DNA from: Kastovskya adunca ATA6-11-RM4
GTDB lineage: Bacteria; Cyanobacteriota; Cyanobacteriia; Cyanobacteriales; Coleofasciculaceae
Reading direction: 5' to 3'
Assembly: GCA_019359445.1 (NCBI GenBank)
Contig: JAHHHJ010000004.1
Location: 62,001-126,000 of the forward strand
Length of the DNA stretch: 64,000 nucleotides
Below are positions 25,914-34,236 of this stretch, piece by piece. A program made the translations under genes and the position numbers. Under the pieces are notes generated by a model. It saw nothing but the letters and a program-made list of their open reading frames with translations. It did no database searches and was not told where the DNA came from. The number at the start of each line of letters is the position of its first letter. Positions within the stretch are counted from its first letter, which is position 1.

Positions 25914-26540
25914 TCAAGGATTTTGCTGACGAAACTCGGAGGGAGTCAAGCGCATGGGTTCTAAGGGGTTCCACAGACCTTTTCCGAGGATGCGGGCTTT
26001 TTCTTCGGCGCGGACAATACGACGATCGTACTTGCTGTTATACAGTCGCGATCGCTTTTCTTCCACAGCCATGTTTTCTATCGGCGTGACAGCACTGTAG
26101 TCGCTGCGGGGTGCAGCTAAGACATATCCCTCTGCCGCTAACTGTTCATTGATCAATACGCCATCATGCCAAACATAGGCAAGTTGACGACCATACTTGT
26201 CTTTGAACAGCGGATCGGTTTGGAGCAACACTGACTGTAAAACGAATTGCTGACCCGAAACCTTGCTAATCATTCTCTCTAGGTGATTTTTAGCCGCTGG
26301 GCCCCAAGGCTGCTGCTGTAAATCCGGGGCTTCGATGCTCAGTAGCCGTACCTGTTGGATTAAAGGCGGTTGCTGGCTCGTGTCTACAACTTCTAAGGTT
26401 TGCCCACTGAGGACTCGTTGAACTTTCACTACAGTTCCCTTGGGTGCGCCTTGAGGTTGGCAACCCACCAGGAGAAGGCAAACGGAACAAGTCAACAGGA
26501 AAACAAAAACAGCAACCGGGCTATTTTTCGCCTTACTCAT
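25914..26540 (-). CDS. Staphylococcal-nuclease-like lipoprotein
   Basis: A 208-residue exported nuclease-fold protein. I start at MSKAKNS (26540): this gives a lipoprotein signal (hydrophobic VAVFVFLLTCSVCLLLVGC with a lipobox LVGC), and the start overlaps the ferredoxin stop by 8 bp. The SNase core is recognisable (VRLLSIEAPD, then DKYGRQLAYVW). At the positions that correspond to Asp40 and Glu43 of staphylococcal nuclease the acids are exchanged (Glu and Asp), so catalysis may be altered, although both are still acidic. Translational coupling with the ferredoxin gene is suggested by the overlap. It could degrade nucleic acid at the outer face of the membrane. Confidence 0.85.
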   Translation of the reverse strand: MSKAKNSPVAVFVFLLTCSVCLLLVGCQPQGAPKGTVVKVQRVLSGQTLEVVDTSQQPPLIQQVRLLSIEAPDLQQQPWGPAAKNHLERMISKVSGQQFVLQSVLLQTDPLFKDKYGRQLAYVWHDGVLINEQLAAEGYVLAAPRSDYSAVTPIENMAVEEKRSRLYNSKYDRRIVRAEEKARILGKGLWNPLEPMRLTPSEFRQQNP

Positions 26541-26901
26541 CGTCCAGGGGTAGCCCAAAGCGAACTTTTCCTTTGGCAAAGTAGCGACCGAACTGAAGTT
26601 CGTAAACTTCATCCTCATCCTGCGTCTCTACTTCCAAGTCAGAGCGGGGATAGCTGACACACAGCAAGGCATAGCCTTTTTCGCGAAGCTTGGGAGAAAT
26701 TCCTATTGCCTCTGGCTGATAGATTTCCCCAGATAGAACGCGTACCGCACAAGTCGTACAAGCTCCATTGCGGCAGGAAAAAGGGAGTTCGACGCCTTGA
26801 CCTTCCGCTGCTTGTAGGATGTAGCGGTCTTCTGGGACTTGTAAGCTATGCTTAGCCCCGGTCTGGCGGTTGTGAATGCGAATTGTATAGAAACGTGTCA
26901 T
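26533..26901 (-). CDS. [2Fe-2S] plant-type ferredoxin with C-terminal extension
   Basis: A 122-residue ferredoxin with the pattern Cx4Cx2Cx29C (CRNGACTTC and a later LLCVSYP), which binds one [2Fe-2S] cluster. It is longer than photosynthetic PetF (about 97 residues) because of an acidic/basic C-terminal tail after the cluster domain (EDEVYELQFGRYFAKGK...). This form is a known minor ferredoxin class in cyanobacteria. I prefer the ATG at 26901 (MTRFYTIRI) over an in-frame GTG at 26919. The 3' end overlaps the start of the nuclease gene by 8 bp. Confidence 0.9.
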   Translation of the reverse strand: MTRFYTIRIHNRQTGAKHSLQVPEDRYILQAAEGQGVELPFSCRNGACTTCAVRVLSGEIYQPEAIGISPKLREKGYALLCVSYPRSDLEVETQDEDEVYELQFGRYFAKGKVRFGLPLDDE

Positions 26902-26998
26902 AAGTCCAGTGTACGTCACTCGGTAGTTTTCAGATCCTCAAGCTCAACCTGACTCTGGCTCGGAAGATTTTGAACTTTTTTCCAAAAAAGTTTCCTAT

Positions 26999-27026
26999 TT
27001 GACCATTTTTCCCTTATCATTAATAA
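26999..27026 (+). promoter_or_regulatory. Probable promoter of tRNA-Ser
   Basis: TTGACC at 26999-27004 and TAATAA at 27021-27026, 16 bp apart, end 14 bp before the tRNA. This resembles a sigma-70 promoter. Confidence 0.5.
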
Positions 27027-27040
27027 CTGCGACCATGCCT

Positions 27041-27125
27041 GGAGAGGTGGCCGAGCGGTTGAAGGCGCAGCACTGGAAATGCTGTTTAGGGCAACTTAAC
27101 GAGGGTTCGAATCCCTCCCTCTCCG
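27041..27125 (+). tRNA. tRNA-Ser (GGA anticodon)
   Basis: An 85-nt class II tRNA. The acceptor arm GGAGAGG pairs with CCTCTCC with discriminator G at 27125. The anticodon loop CTGGAAA carries GGA (codons UCC/UCU). A long variable arm (around TGTTTAGGGCAACTTAACG) marks it as serine. The T arm has GGTTCGAATCC. CCA is not encoded and must be added. The gene is alone, not in a tRNA cluster. Confidence 0.96.
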
Positions 27126-27148
27126 TTGACAGATCTAGTGTAAAACGG

Positions 27149-27179
27149 GTCGGGACTAAACCTAAAATTTAGTCCCGAC
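27149..27179 (+). terminator. Hairpin after tRNA-Ser
   Basis: Perfect 12-bp inverted repeat GTCGGGACTAAA / TTTAGTCCCGAC with a 7-nt loop, 23 bp after the tRNA. There is no T run, so it may be a processing or termination hairpin, or a dispersed palindrome. The rest of 27180-27340 shows nothing. Confidence 0.5.
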
Positions 27180-27340
27180 GCGATGTTAGTGCCTTTAGGA
27201 TCTGTAGACTAGAGGCACAGTTGCCATCTAGCTATTGCTGAAATTGGGGCAATAAGCACAACTTGGCTTTGACTAATCTGCTGAGTCCGCTGCAAAGCGA
27301 TCGCTAAAATTTTGGTAATATCTCAGACTACGGCACGAAT

Positions 27341-29152
27341 TTAAGCCGACTTCGCAGGTTGAGGCTTGTTCGTTTGGCGACGCAGGCGCTCAAAGCTGAG
27401 GGCTGAAACTCCTAGAGTTACTAGCAACATTCCCAGAATTTGCTGCCCTGTTAAGGCTTCTCCAATAATAATCAATGCTAAGAGGGCGGTCAGTGCTGGG
27501 CCCGTTGCTCCTAAAATCGAAGCTCTAGCGGCACCAATGATGCTAATGCCAATGTTGTTGAGGAGATAGCTGACAAGAGTAGTTCCTCCCAAGACTAGAC
27601 TACTGATAATCAGACCCGGCCATGCCGCTGGCTCGACAGCAAAACGCCAAGAGTCAGGGGCTGGCCCTGCCAAGCAAAGACCTGAAAGAAAAAAGATCAG
27701 TAGAAAGTGAATTAAGGTCAGAGGAACTGGATTTAGCTTTTTTGCACAGGCTTGGATTAGAAGTACGTAAAACGCGAAGGCAATACCCGATCCAGCCGCC
27801 GCGAAGATACCTGAAAAAGAAAGTAAAGCCCCCCCACTAGTGGGTAGGGAAATTAAAATAACTCCTAGCATCACCAAACAGATAACCACGCTACGGAAGA
27901 GAGTGGGGCGATCGCCAAATAATAACCAGGCAAACAGCACCGTCACAATCGGGTAGATGAAGAAAATTGTGATCGCTACTCCGGCTGAAAGCGCTCCTAA
28001 GGCAATGTAAATCAGCACTTGAGATAAAAACAGAAAGAAGCCACTGGCGATGACATTGATCACCAGACGTCGGTCTTTGAAGCGGGCAAATTCTCGAATG
28101 TCTCGGAACACCGCCGGGTAGAGAATCCTCGCCAGAACTACCATCAGCGGCACTACCACTAGCATCCGTAGCCACAAGATTAATAAGGAATTTCCTAGAC
28201 CGGGTGCGATAAATCCACCCATAGTAAATTCATTAAAAATCAGCTTAGGCTTGCCGAGAATGATCTTAATTAAAATATTAAAAAACGACAGCGACAGTGA
28301 GGCAACTAGAACTAGTAAAAAGCCGAGCTGGGCGTTAGAGAGATTTTTTAACTGAGGCGTCGAACGTGGCAGTGCGGCAGCCGATTCTGGCTCCGGAACG
28401 ATAGGAACCGGGGGAATTGGTGATGGGGGGGTAGAAGAGCGATCGCCTACAGGATGATGATTATCCGGGGGAACAATTGGCAGTTCCCAATCAGGCTGGG
28501 AAGGATGCCCAGACACCGCAGGAGGAGCCGAAGTTGCTTGAGCAATTGGTGTTGGGTCTTTGGAAATTTCGTCTCGCAGTCGATTCACCAGGGCTTCTAA
28601 GATTGCCTCTCCCTGCTGTTCCATGCTGTGCATTTGACCTAACTGCTGGGAAAGAGAGCTTTGGTAACTGCTGAGGTCTTGCTGGAGAGTCTTGAAGGTG
28701 CTTCTGAGGGTGGAATCGAGAGAGGCAATCAACCGATAGGCATTCTCGTTGTATTCCGTGGCTCCTGCACTACGGGTAAAAGTTGCCCCCCCTGAGCTTT
28801 TGGAGGGTGCGGCGGAATTGTCCATTTGTTGCAACCGCTGCGCCAACAAATCTTGTAGTTGGTTTGCCAAAGCCGGAGCCAGTTGCTTAATTAGCTGCTG
28901 TTGTTGAGTTAGTTGCTGCTGACGTACCTGTTTGAGCCTGTCAATTTCGTCAATTAAATAAGATTTTTCGTTCTGAAGTCGCTCAACATCTTGAGACAAC
29001 TGGGCAATGAGATTGTGCTGCAGATTCTCAAGTTCAGCCGTCATCTGGCTCAAGAGAGTTTCTGCTGCTTTTGGATCGCCGGCACCAAAGTTTTCCGGTT
29101 GCAAGTCCTTTTGCCCCATTATGCGTTTAACCTCTATCCACTTGGCGTCCAA
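27341..29152 (-). CDS. EamA-family transporter with long N-terminal coiled coil
   Basis: A 603-residue membrane protein in two halves. Residues of about 1-270 are soluble: an acidic/Gln-rich coiled coil (about 20-125, with runs such as QQLTQQQQLIKQL), then a Ser/Thr and Pro-rich linker. Residues of about 280-590 are a drug/metabolite-type transporter with about ten transmembrane helices in two EamA repeats (the second ends LLALIIIGEALTGQQILGMLLV). The substrate cannot be predicted. The large coiled-coil front is not part of standard EamA transporters and suggests oligomerisation or tethering. No RBS stands out at the start, and the gene is alone on its strand here. Confidence 0.83.
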   Translation of the reverse strand: MDAKWIEVKRIMGQKDLQPENFGAGDPKAAETLLSQMTAELENLQHNLIAQLSQDVERLQNEKSYLIDEIDRLKQVRQQQLTQQQQLIKQLAPALANQLQDLLAQRLQQMDNSAAPSKSSGGATFTRSAGATEYNENAYRLIASLDSTLRSTFKTLQQDLSSYQSSLSQQLGQMHSMEQQGEAILEALVNRLRDEISKDPTPIAQATSAPPAVSGHPSQPDWELPIVPPDNHHPVGDRSSTPPSPIPPVPIVPEPESAAALPRSTPQLKNLSNAQLGFLLVLVASLSLSFFNILIKIILGKPKLIFNEFTMGGFIAPGLGNSLLILWLRMLVVVPLMVVLARILYPAVFRDIREFARFKDRRLVINVIASGFFLFLSQVLIYIALGALSAGVAITIFFIYPIVTVLFAWLLFGDRPTLFRSVVICLVMLGVILISLPTSGGALLSFSGIFAAAGSGIAFAFYVLLIQACAKKLNPVPLTLIHFLLIFFLSGLCLAGPAPDSWRFAVEPAAWPGLIISSLVLGGTTLVSYLLNNIGISIIGAARASILGATGPALTALLALIIIGEALTGQQILGMLLVTLGVSALSFERLRRQTNKPQPAKSA

Positions 29153-29600
29153 AGAACCGAGTTAGGAACTTAATCGAGAATTTTGCTGCTGTTCTCAGTA
29201 TTTTCACAAACTAAGCCCCTCTTTTTATAAAATTTCTCTTAAAGAAATCTGCTTTTTTATTCAGAGAGGTTTTCTAGTTGGCAGTTATTGTCGCTATTGT
29301 ATGCGAGGTAAAAGCAAGCCGCCAGAGACTTAAGCCCCTCAAGGCGATCAAATGGGGCGCGATCGCATCCTTTATTCATCTCTTGCTCAAGTCGGGAGTA
29401 GGGGGAACAAGGCTGAAGGTTGAAGGCTGTAGACCCTTTGAGATGCTTTGCTGATTAGGGCAGATCTCTCGAAAACCAAGCTGAAATTAAGAAATATTGA
29501 GGAGTGCCTTTTTATACTCCAGTGCAGTACAGCAGAAGTAAGTGACTCGTTAAAATATCCCATCTCCCGATCAGTCTTAACGATGTAGCCGGAAACGATT
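29153..29600. other. Intergenic region upstream of the EamA gene
   Basis: About 450 bp between the leftward EamA gene and the end of the leftward pit gene. It holds the EamA promoter (unmarked). Around 29405-29430 there is a short stretch resembling the GAAGG-type heptads of the 11943 array. A 107-codon open frame covering part of it and the pit 3' end has no support. Confidence 0.35.
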
Positions 29601-30866
29601 TTAAGCTTTGAGGAACAGCCAACGCAAGCCCAGAAAGATTGTCGCCCCAAGACCTCCTGCGGCTGGCAGGGTAACCACCCAGGCAAGGATAATCGATCTG
29701 ACCGTTTCAAAGCGCACCTTTTGCCAACTTTGAATCAGTCCAATCCCGATGACGCCACCGACAAGAGCGTGGGAGGTAGATACGGGTATCCCCAGTCGCG
29801 AAGCGAACAAGATGGTTGTGGCGGTGGCAATCTCGGCGCAGAAGCCGCTGCTGGGTTGGAGGGAGATGATGCCTTCGCCAATGGTGGCAATGACGTTTTT
29901 TCCTAAAACAGCTAAACCTGTAACAATGCCAACCCCACCAAGAACCAAAATCCACAGGGGAACATCGATACCAATCAAGGGAACGGTACCTGTACGTAAA
30001 ATAAAGGCGATCGCGGCTAAGGGAGCGATCGCATTACCAACATCATTGGAGCCGTGAGCGAAGGCAACAAAACAGGCACTGATGACTTGAAAGCGTCCTA
30101 ATTGCTTCTCAATGGGCGAAGTAAGATTGGGGTTGGAGCTTACCTGACTATTTTCCAGGTTACGCCAGCTCACCATCGTTAAACCAACAGCGGCAAGACC
30201 CCCGGTAGCAAGGATCAGGTCGTGGCGAGGGAGCGGTAGTGAGGCAAAAAAGGGAGTATCAAACAGCGTCGGCAGCACAATCACACCAAAGACGCTGATG
30301 ATGGCAGCACTGAGCCAAGGAATCCATTCGCGCAGTTGCATCAGAGGTTGGGGACGATCGAGAATTCCCCACTTCAGCAGGCTGTAAAAGGCGATCGCCA
30401 AGATACCGCTAACCACAGGTGTGACAACCCAAGCCAGGGAAATCATACCGATGTTTTTCCAGTCCACGGCATCAATTCCCATGGCAAGCCAACTGAATCC
30501 CGCGATCGCTCCCACAACAGCATGAGAAGAAGCAACAGGCAATCCCTGACTGGTGGCAATCTGTAACCACAACCCACAGGCGAGCAACACCGAAACCATC
30601 CCCAATAACAAAAGTTGCGGTGTCTGGGCAAACAACTCCGGGTTGACAACCTCCGTCGCCAGCGTCGAAGAAACCCTCCGACCAAACAGTACCGCCCCTG
30701 TAAACTCTAAAGTTCCAGCAATAATTAAGGCTTGCCGCAGCGTCACCGCCTTGGAACCCACAGAGGTTCCCATTGAGTTGGCGACATCATTCGCGCCTAA
30801 ATTCCAGGCAACATAAAATGCCAAAATTGCTGTCAAACCGAGCTGAATTAGATAAGGTGTAGTCAT
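29601..30866 (-). CDS. pit: Low-affinity inorganic phosphate transporter (PiT family)
   Basis: A 421-residue polytopic membrane protein with the two inverted PiT signatures: [17 protein letters not shown] near residue 24 and [14 protein letters not shown] near 274, each carrying the Asn-Asp pair needed for phosphate transport. About ten transmembrane helices are visible, with a hydrophilic loop around residues 215-250. It imports phosphate with H+ or Na+. Its ATG overlaps the stop of the upstream macro-domain gene (ATGA overlap), so translation of the two is coupled. No PhoU-like gene is present beside it. Confidence 0.92.
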   Translation of the reverse strand: MTTPYLIQLGLTAILAFYVAWNLGANDVANSMGTSVGSKAVTLRQALIIAGTLEFTGAVLFGRRVSSTLATEVVNPELFAQTPQLLLLGMVSVLLACGLWLQIATSQGLPVASSHAVVGAIAGFSWLAMGIDAVDWKNIGMISLAWVVTPVVSGILAIAFYSLLKWGILDRPQPLMQLREWIPWLSAAIISVFGVIVLPTLFDTPFFASLPLPRHDLILATGGLAAVGLTMVSWRNLENSQVSSNPNLTSPIEKQLGRFQVISACFVAFAHGSNDVGNAIAPLAAIAFILRTGTVPLIGIDVPLWILVLGGVGIVTGLAVLGKNVIATIGEGIISLQPSSGFCAEIATATTILFASRLGIPVSTSHALVGGVIGIGLIQSWQKVRFETVRSIILAWVVTLPAAGGLGATIFLGLRWLFLKA

Positions 30867-31399
30867 GGCTTGCTGCGGGACACAATAATCTCCTCCACTG
30901 CTGCCCTATGGCAGTTGTAGGAGTGGGAACTGAAACAGACAAAGATAACCTGCTCAATAGCTGGGTGACTCGCCAAAAACTCCTGCACTGTCTTCACCGC
31001 AATTCTGGCAGCGCGTTCCGCAGGAAACCCATAGACCCCCGTGCTGATAGCTGGGAAGGCGATGCTACGGATGTTGTACTCCTCTGCTAGTTCCAGGCTG
31101 CGACGATAACAACTGGCTAACAACTCATCCTCATGATGAGTTCCATCTTTCCAGACTGGCCCTACTGTATGAATCACCCAATTGGCAGGGAGATTGTACC
31201 CTTTGGTAATTTTGGCGTCGCCCGTTTGACAGCCCTTCAACCCCTGGCACTCTTCGAGCAAACCCGAACCTGCTGCCCGATGAATTGCTCCATCAACCCC
31301 ACCACCACCTAGCAAAGAGGAATTAGCCGCATTCACAACCGCCTCAACTTGTTGCTGAGTAATATCCCCTTCAATAACGGCGATTTTGCTTGTTTTCAT
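30863..31399 (-). CDS. Macro-domain ADP-ribosyl hydrolase
   Basis: A 178-residue single macro domain of the MacroD/YmdB class. It has the ADP-ribose site: GDIT near 11-14, the catalytic-type loop [20 protein letters not shown] (21-40) and the phosphate-binding loop [10 protein letters not shown] near 120. Enzymes of this class remove ADP-ribose from proteins or deacetylate O-acetyl-ADP-ribose. It is translationally coupled to the Pit phosphate transporter gene downstream, an unusual pairing. It faces a divergent gene at 31617 across about 215 bp. Confidence 0.92.
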   Translation of the reverse strand: MKTSKIAVIEGDITQQQVEAVVNAANSSLLGGGGVDGAIHRAAGSGLLEECQGLKGCQTGDAKITKGYNLPANWVIHTVGPVWKDGTHHEDELLASCYRRSLELAEEYNIRSIAFPAISTGVYGFPAERAARIAVKTVQEFLASHPAIEQVIFVCFSSHSYNCHRAAVEEIIVSRSKP

Positions 31400-31616
31400 A
31401 GGAAGCTTTGTGCGATTTGATTTGTTCTAAATCTTTACCATTGAAGCAGAAAGAGGCAGATAAGTTAATAAGAGGTAGTCAATACTTTCTGAGCTTTTTA
31501 ACTCAAAACTTGCGATTCTCTTCCTAAACTCGACTAGCAAAAGTTTATTATTGATATAAGTTCACCTAAGAACTAACGGATAACCTAACTTCGTTCTTAT
31601 TCCGTATACCTTAGCT

Positions 31617-31895
31617 ATGACCGACAACTTTTTATCAGATTTGACCTGTGCCGTTCAGTTGCAGCAAGGTTCCCAAAAACACTGGCACAGTTTCGAGGAA
31701 ATTGTGCAGCGTTTGCACGGGGAAGGCATTTACATTCATCCAGAGCAACTTGCAGAGTTTTATTTAGCCCATGGCTTACCTGTCCATCTCCGCTACGTGC
31801 CTAATCATTTAAAAGCAAAAGCGGCGAAACTGAACGAGAATTATCAAGGAGATATGGCTGCTTTGACTGAAGAAGAAGACTACCCGCCATTTTGA
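31617..31895 (+). CDS. Conserved-looking small protein upstream of cobO
   Basis: A 92-residue acidic protein that I do not assign to a family. It has HWHSFEEIVQRLHGEGIYIHPEQLAEF in its centre (a possible winged or helix-turn-helix-like fold), a positively charged HLKAKAAKL helix and an acidic tail ending EEEDYPPF. No signal peptide or membrane segment. The stop is 11 bp before the cobO start, so it is in the same transcript. A role linked to cobalamin metabolism is only a guess from position. Confidence 0.7.
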   Translation: MTDNFLSDLTCAVQLQQGSQKHWHSFEEIVQRLHGEGIYIHPEQLAEFYLAHGLPVHLRYVPNHLKAKAAKLNENYQGDMAALTEEEDYPPF

Positions 31896-31906
31896 GACTT
31901 TTCCTG

Positions 31907-32614
31907 ATGAATAATGTAGACAAGACCACTGACAATGAGTGGAATCAGCAGGCAGACCAATTCAAAGAGCAAGGGCAATCAGAGACAACTGGATTAACCT
32001 CAGCGCAGTACCAGCAGAAGATGCAGCAGCGCAAAGCTGTACAAGATAAACGGGTAGCGCAAGCTTCAAAAGAGAAAGGTTTAACCATTGTTCACACCGG
32101 TAACGGCAAAGGCAAAACAACGGCGGCGTTGGGAATGGTATTGCGATCGCTTGGTCATGGCTACCGAGTCGCGATCGTTCAATTCATCAAAGGAGCCTGG
32201 GAACCTGCCGAAAAAGCGGCATTTCACCACTGGACGATTCCACAAGCCGATCAACTCCCGCAGTTAGAGTTTCACGCCCTAGGAGAAGGTTTCACCTGGG
32301 AAACTCAGGATCGAGAGCGAGACATTCAAAAAGCCCAAGAAGCCTGGAACAAGGGGCTGGAATTTATCCTCAATCCCGACTTTCAGTTGGTGTTATTAGA
32401 TGAAATTAACGTCGCCTTGAAGTTGGGCTACTTAGATGTTCAAGACGTAATTGCAGGAATTGAGCGCAAGCCTGAGGACTCTCATGTGATCTTGACGGGA
32501 AGAGGCGCACCCGCCGTCTTAATAGAAAATGCTGACTTGGTTACAGAGATGAGCTTAATCAAGCATCCTTTTCGAGAACAAGGCGTTAAAGCCCAGCCAG
32601 GAATTGAGTTTTGA
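31907..32614 (+). CDS. cobO: Cob(I)yrinic acid a,c-diamide adenosyltransferase
   Basis: A 235-residue CobA/CobO-type ATP:corrinoid adenosyltransferase, which adds the 5'-deoxyadenosyl group to cobalt in coenzyme B12 synthesis or salvage. The P-loop TGNGKGKTT is at about 64-72. Family blocks follow: VQFIKGAWEPAE, HALGEGFTWET, and LVLLDEINVALKLGYL with the Walker B-like Asp-Glu. The start is the ATG at 31907 rather than a TTG overlapping the upstream stop. The N-terminal 50 residues are polar and Gln-rich, as is typical for cyanobacterial members. No other cob genes are in the window. Confidence 0.93.
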   Translation: MNNVDKTTDNEWNQQADQFKEQGQSETTGLTSAQYQQKMQQRKAVQDKRVAQASKEKGLTIVHTGNGKGKTTAALGMVLRSLGHGYRVAIVQFIKGAWEPAEKAAFHHWTIPQADQLPQLEFHALGEGFTWETQDRERDIQKAQEAWNKGLEFILNPDFQLVLLDEINVALKLGYLDVQDVIAGIERKPEDSHVILTGRGAPAVLIENADLVTEMSLIKHPFREQGVKAQPGIEF

Positions 32615-32646
32615 GTTGTAGGGACGCCAATCGCCTCTCTACTTAG

Positions 32647-32781
32647 AGCTACCGTGTATACATAACTGGATTCTTTCTGATGCAAGTTTCGTTCAAACCC
32701 CCTCGCGTCCCTTGATAAAGGGGTTAGGGGGGTAAGGAATAGCCAAAAGCTTGATTTTAAGCTTGTGTATACACGGTAGCT
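32647..32781. mobile_element. MITE with 6-bp target duplication
   Basis: A 135-bp element with 16-bp terminal inverted repeats AGCTACCGTGTATACA / TGTATACACGGTAGCT. It is flanked on both sides by a direct ACTTAG (32641-32646 and 32782-32787), the mark of a transposition event. It encodes nothing; inside is a common G-rich dispersed motif (taaaggggttagggggg). A transposase from elsewhere in the genome must have moved it. Confidence 0.88.
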
Positions 32782-32820
32782 ACTTAGAGAGGAGTGAACT
32801 TCTCTGAGCTTTTGACATAC

Positions 32821-32843
32821 TCCCCGTCCTAAAGCGACGGGGA
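32821..32843. other. Right-end hairpin of the tnpB element
   Basis: TCCCCGTC (32821-32828), loop CTAAAGC, GACGGGGA (32836-32843), just past the tnpB stop and preceded by TTGACATAC. This is the typical right-end structure of IS200/IS605-group elements and probably also the 3' part of the guide (omega/reRNA) transcript, which in this family overlaps the tnpB 3' end. Confidence 0.8.
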
Positions 32844-32847
32844 TTCT

Positions 32848-34008
32848 TTACGCTTCATTGACTGATGCTACCGAGGTAGTCTTACTCTGTCTCGACGTAC
32901 ATTTAAGGTCGTGCCGATGCCCCGTGCCGACCATTTCTATATTTATCGATGCGTTTTCATCTCGGTCGTGTTCTGTACCACAGCCTAAGCAAAGTACCGA
33001 GCGTATTAACAGATCAATTTTGCCCCATTTGTAGCCGCAACTAGAGCAGGTCTGGCTTGTTGGCTCCCATCTACTGATTACTACGAACTTCCGTCCATAT
33101 TTTTCAGACTTCGCCTCAACCAAAACGCGAAAGTCTCTCCATCCCTGCTGACTAATTGCTCTAGCCAGTTTGCGGTTTTTAACCATGCCCGATACATTTA
33201 AGTCTTCCAAAACGATAGTTTGGTTTTCACTAACGATTTTGGTTGATAATTTGTGCAAAAAGTCTTTGCGAGTATCTGCAATCTTGTTGTGAGTCCTAGC
33301 TATCTGAATCCTGGTTTTATGTCTCCTGCTTGAATCTTTCTGTTGTCGTGCCAACTTCCGTTGCAGCTTACGCACTTTGAGGTCTAGCAACTTATAGCAG
33401 GGACTAAACGCTTTTTCACCGTTGCTCACCACGGCAAAAGTTTTAATCCCTAAATCGACCCCCACACTTTGATTTTTGGCATTAATACTGACTGGCTCAA
33501 CTTCTACAACAAAGCTCAGGAAGTAGCGATTAGCACAGTCTTTAATCACAGTTACAGAGCTTGGCGCTGTTGGCAGTTCTCTTGACCAGATAGGCTTAAC
33601 AACACCTATTTTTGCAAGATAAACACCTTCATCTTTAATAGAGAAACCTCCAATCCTGAACCGCGCCGATTGACTATTAGTCCGTTTCTTGAATTTAGGA
33701 TAACCAACTTTTTTACCTTTTCTCTTACTTTTGCAGGAATTAAAAAAGTTCTTAAAAGCTATCTCCAGATCGGCTACTGACTGCTGTAATGGAATGTTTG
33801 AAACTTCGCTCAACCAAGCCCTAGCTTCAGTCTTTTTAGCTTGAGTGATAACAATCTTTTGGAGTTCAGCAGATTTTGGTTTTTTCTCGGATTGTTTGCA
33901 GATTGCCAGAGCATCGTTATACACAACACGAACGCAACCAAACAACTGAGCCAAGCCTTGCTGCTGTTGGTCTGTTGGGTAAAAACGGTACTGATATCTT
34001 GCTTTCAT
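32848..34008 (-). CDS. tnpB: TnpB RNA-guided nuclease of an IS200/IS605-group element
   Basis: A 386-residue, full-length TnpB. The RuvC-like active site is intact: Asp185 in VGVDLG, Glu268 in VLEDL and Asp350 in DRDENAS. The zinc finger has CSSC (321-324) and CLGC (340-343). TnpB proteins use a guide RNA from the element's end to cut matching DNA and help the element persist. No TnpA transposase is present, so this copy would need TnpA supplied from elsewhere. GAGGAT stands a few bases before the ATG. A divergent small RHH-like gene (34067) and a dyad lie just upstream. Confidence 0.95.
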   Translation of the reverse strand: MKARYQYRFYPTDQQQQGLAQLFGCVRVVYNDALAICKQSEKKPKSAELQKIVITQAKKTEARAWLSEVSNIPLQQSVADLEIAFKNFFNSCKSKRKGKKVGYPKFKKRTNSQSARFRIGGFSIKDEGVYLAKIGVVKPIWSRELPTAPSSVTVIKDCANRYFLSFVVEVEPVSINAKNQSVGVDLGIKTFAVVSNGEKAFSPCYKLLDLKVRKLQRKLARQQKDSSRRHKTRIQIARTHNKIADTRKDFLHKLSTKIVSENQTIVLEDLNVSGMVKNRKLARAISQQGWRDFRVLVEAKSEKYGRKFVVISRWEPTSQTCSSCGYKWGKIDLLIRSVLCLGCGTEHDRDENASINIEMVGTGHRHDLKCTSRQSKTTSVASVNEA

Positions 34009-34039
34009 TTTTCAATCCTCCTGTTACCATTATCCTAAA

Positions 34040-34061
34040 TGTGTATCCAATTGTCTGCACA
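34040..34061. promoter_or_regulatory. Dyad between tnpB and the RHH gene (candidate operator)
   Basis: TGTG-N4-CAATTG-N4-CACA, 22 bp, symmetric in its outer and central parts. It lies in the 58-bp divergent gap between tnpB and the small RHH gene, ending 5 bp before the RHH ATG. An autoregulatory site for the RHH protein or a subterminal end of the element are both possible. Confidence 0.45.
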
Positions 34062-34066
34062 CCTGT

Positions 34067-34213
34067 ATGAAAACAGAAAAAATTTATATTAGATTAACCG
34101 AATACGAAAAGCGGCAACTTGAAAAAGAAGCCGCAAGTCGTGGAATGACTAAATCTGAATTGATTAGAACTCTAATTGCTCGTTTTCCAGAGCCTAATAA
34201 AAAGCCGTCCTAG
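34067..34213 (+). CDS. 48-residue ribbon-helix-helix-like protein
   Basis: A short gene, MKTEKIYIRLTEYEK followed by a helix (RQLEKEAASRGM) and TKSELIRTLIARF. A beta-strand followed by two helices, with the SRGMTKSELIR turn, is the pattern of CopG/Arc-type DNA-binding proteins. It is transcribed away from tnpB with only 58 bp between the two starts. No Shine-Dalgarno sequence is evident. The likely role is a repressor of the element's own promoters. An alternative is an antitoxin-like remnant, but no toxin is beside it. Confidence 0.65.
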   Translation: MKTEKIYIRLTEYEKRQLEKEAASRGMTKSELIRTLIARFPEPNKKPS

Positions 34214-34236
34214 TGGTCACTGAGCGTTCGACTGAG

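Noticed and set aside
29387-29710. 107-codon minus-strand frame at the pit 3' end
   Set aside because: It overlaps pit in another frame and reads into intergenic DNA with no recognisable features.
32848-34008. Nuclease-dead TnpB-derived repressor
   Set aside because: Asp185, Glu268 and Asp350 are all intact, so catalytic loss is not supported.
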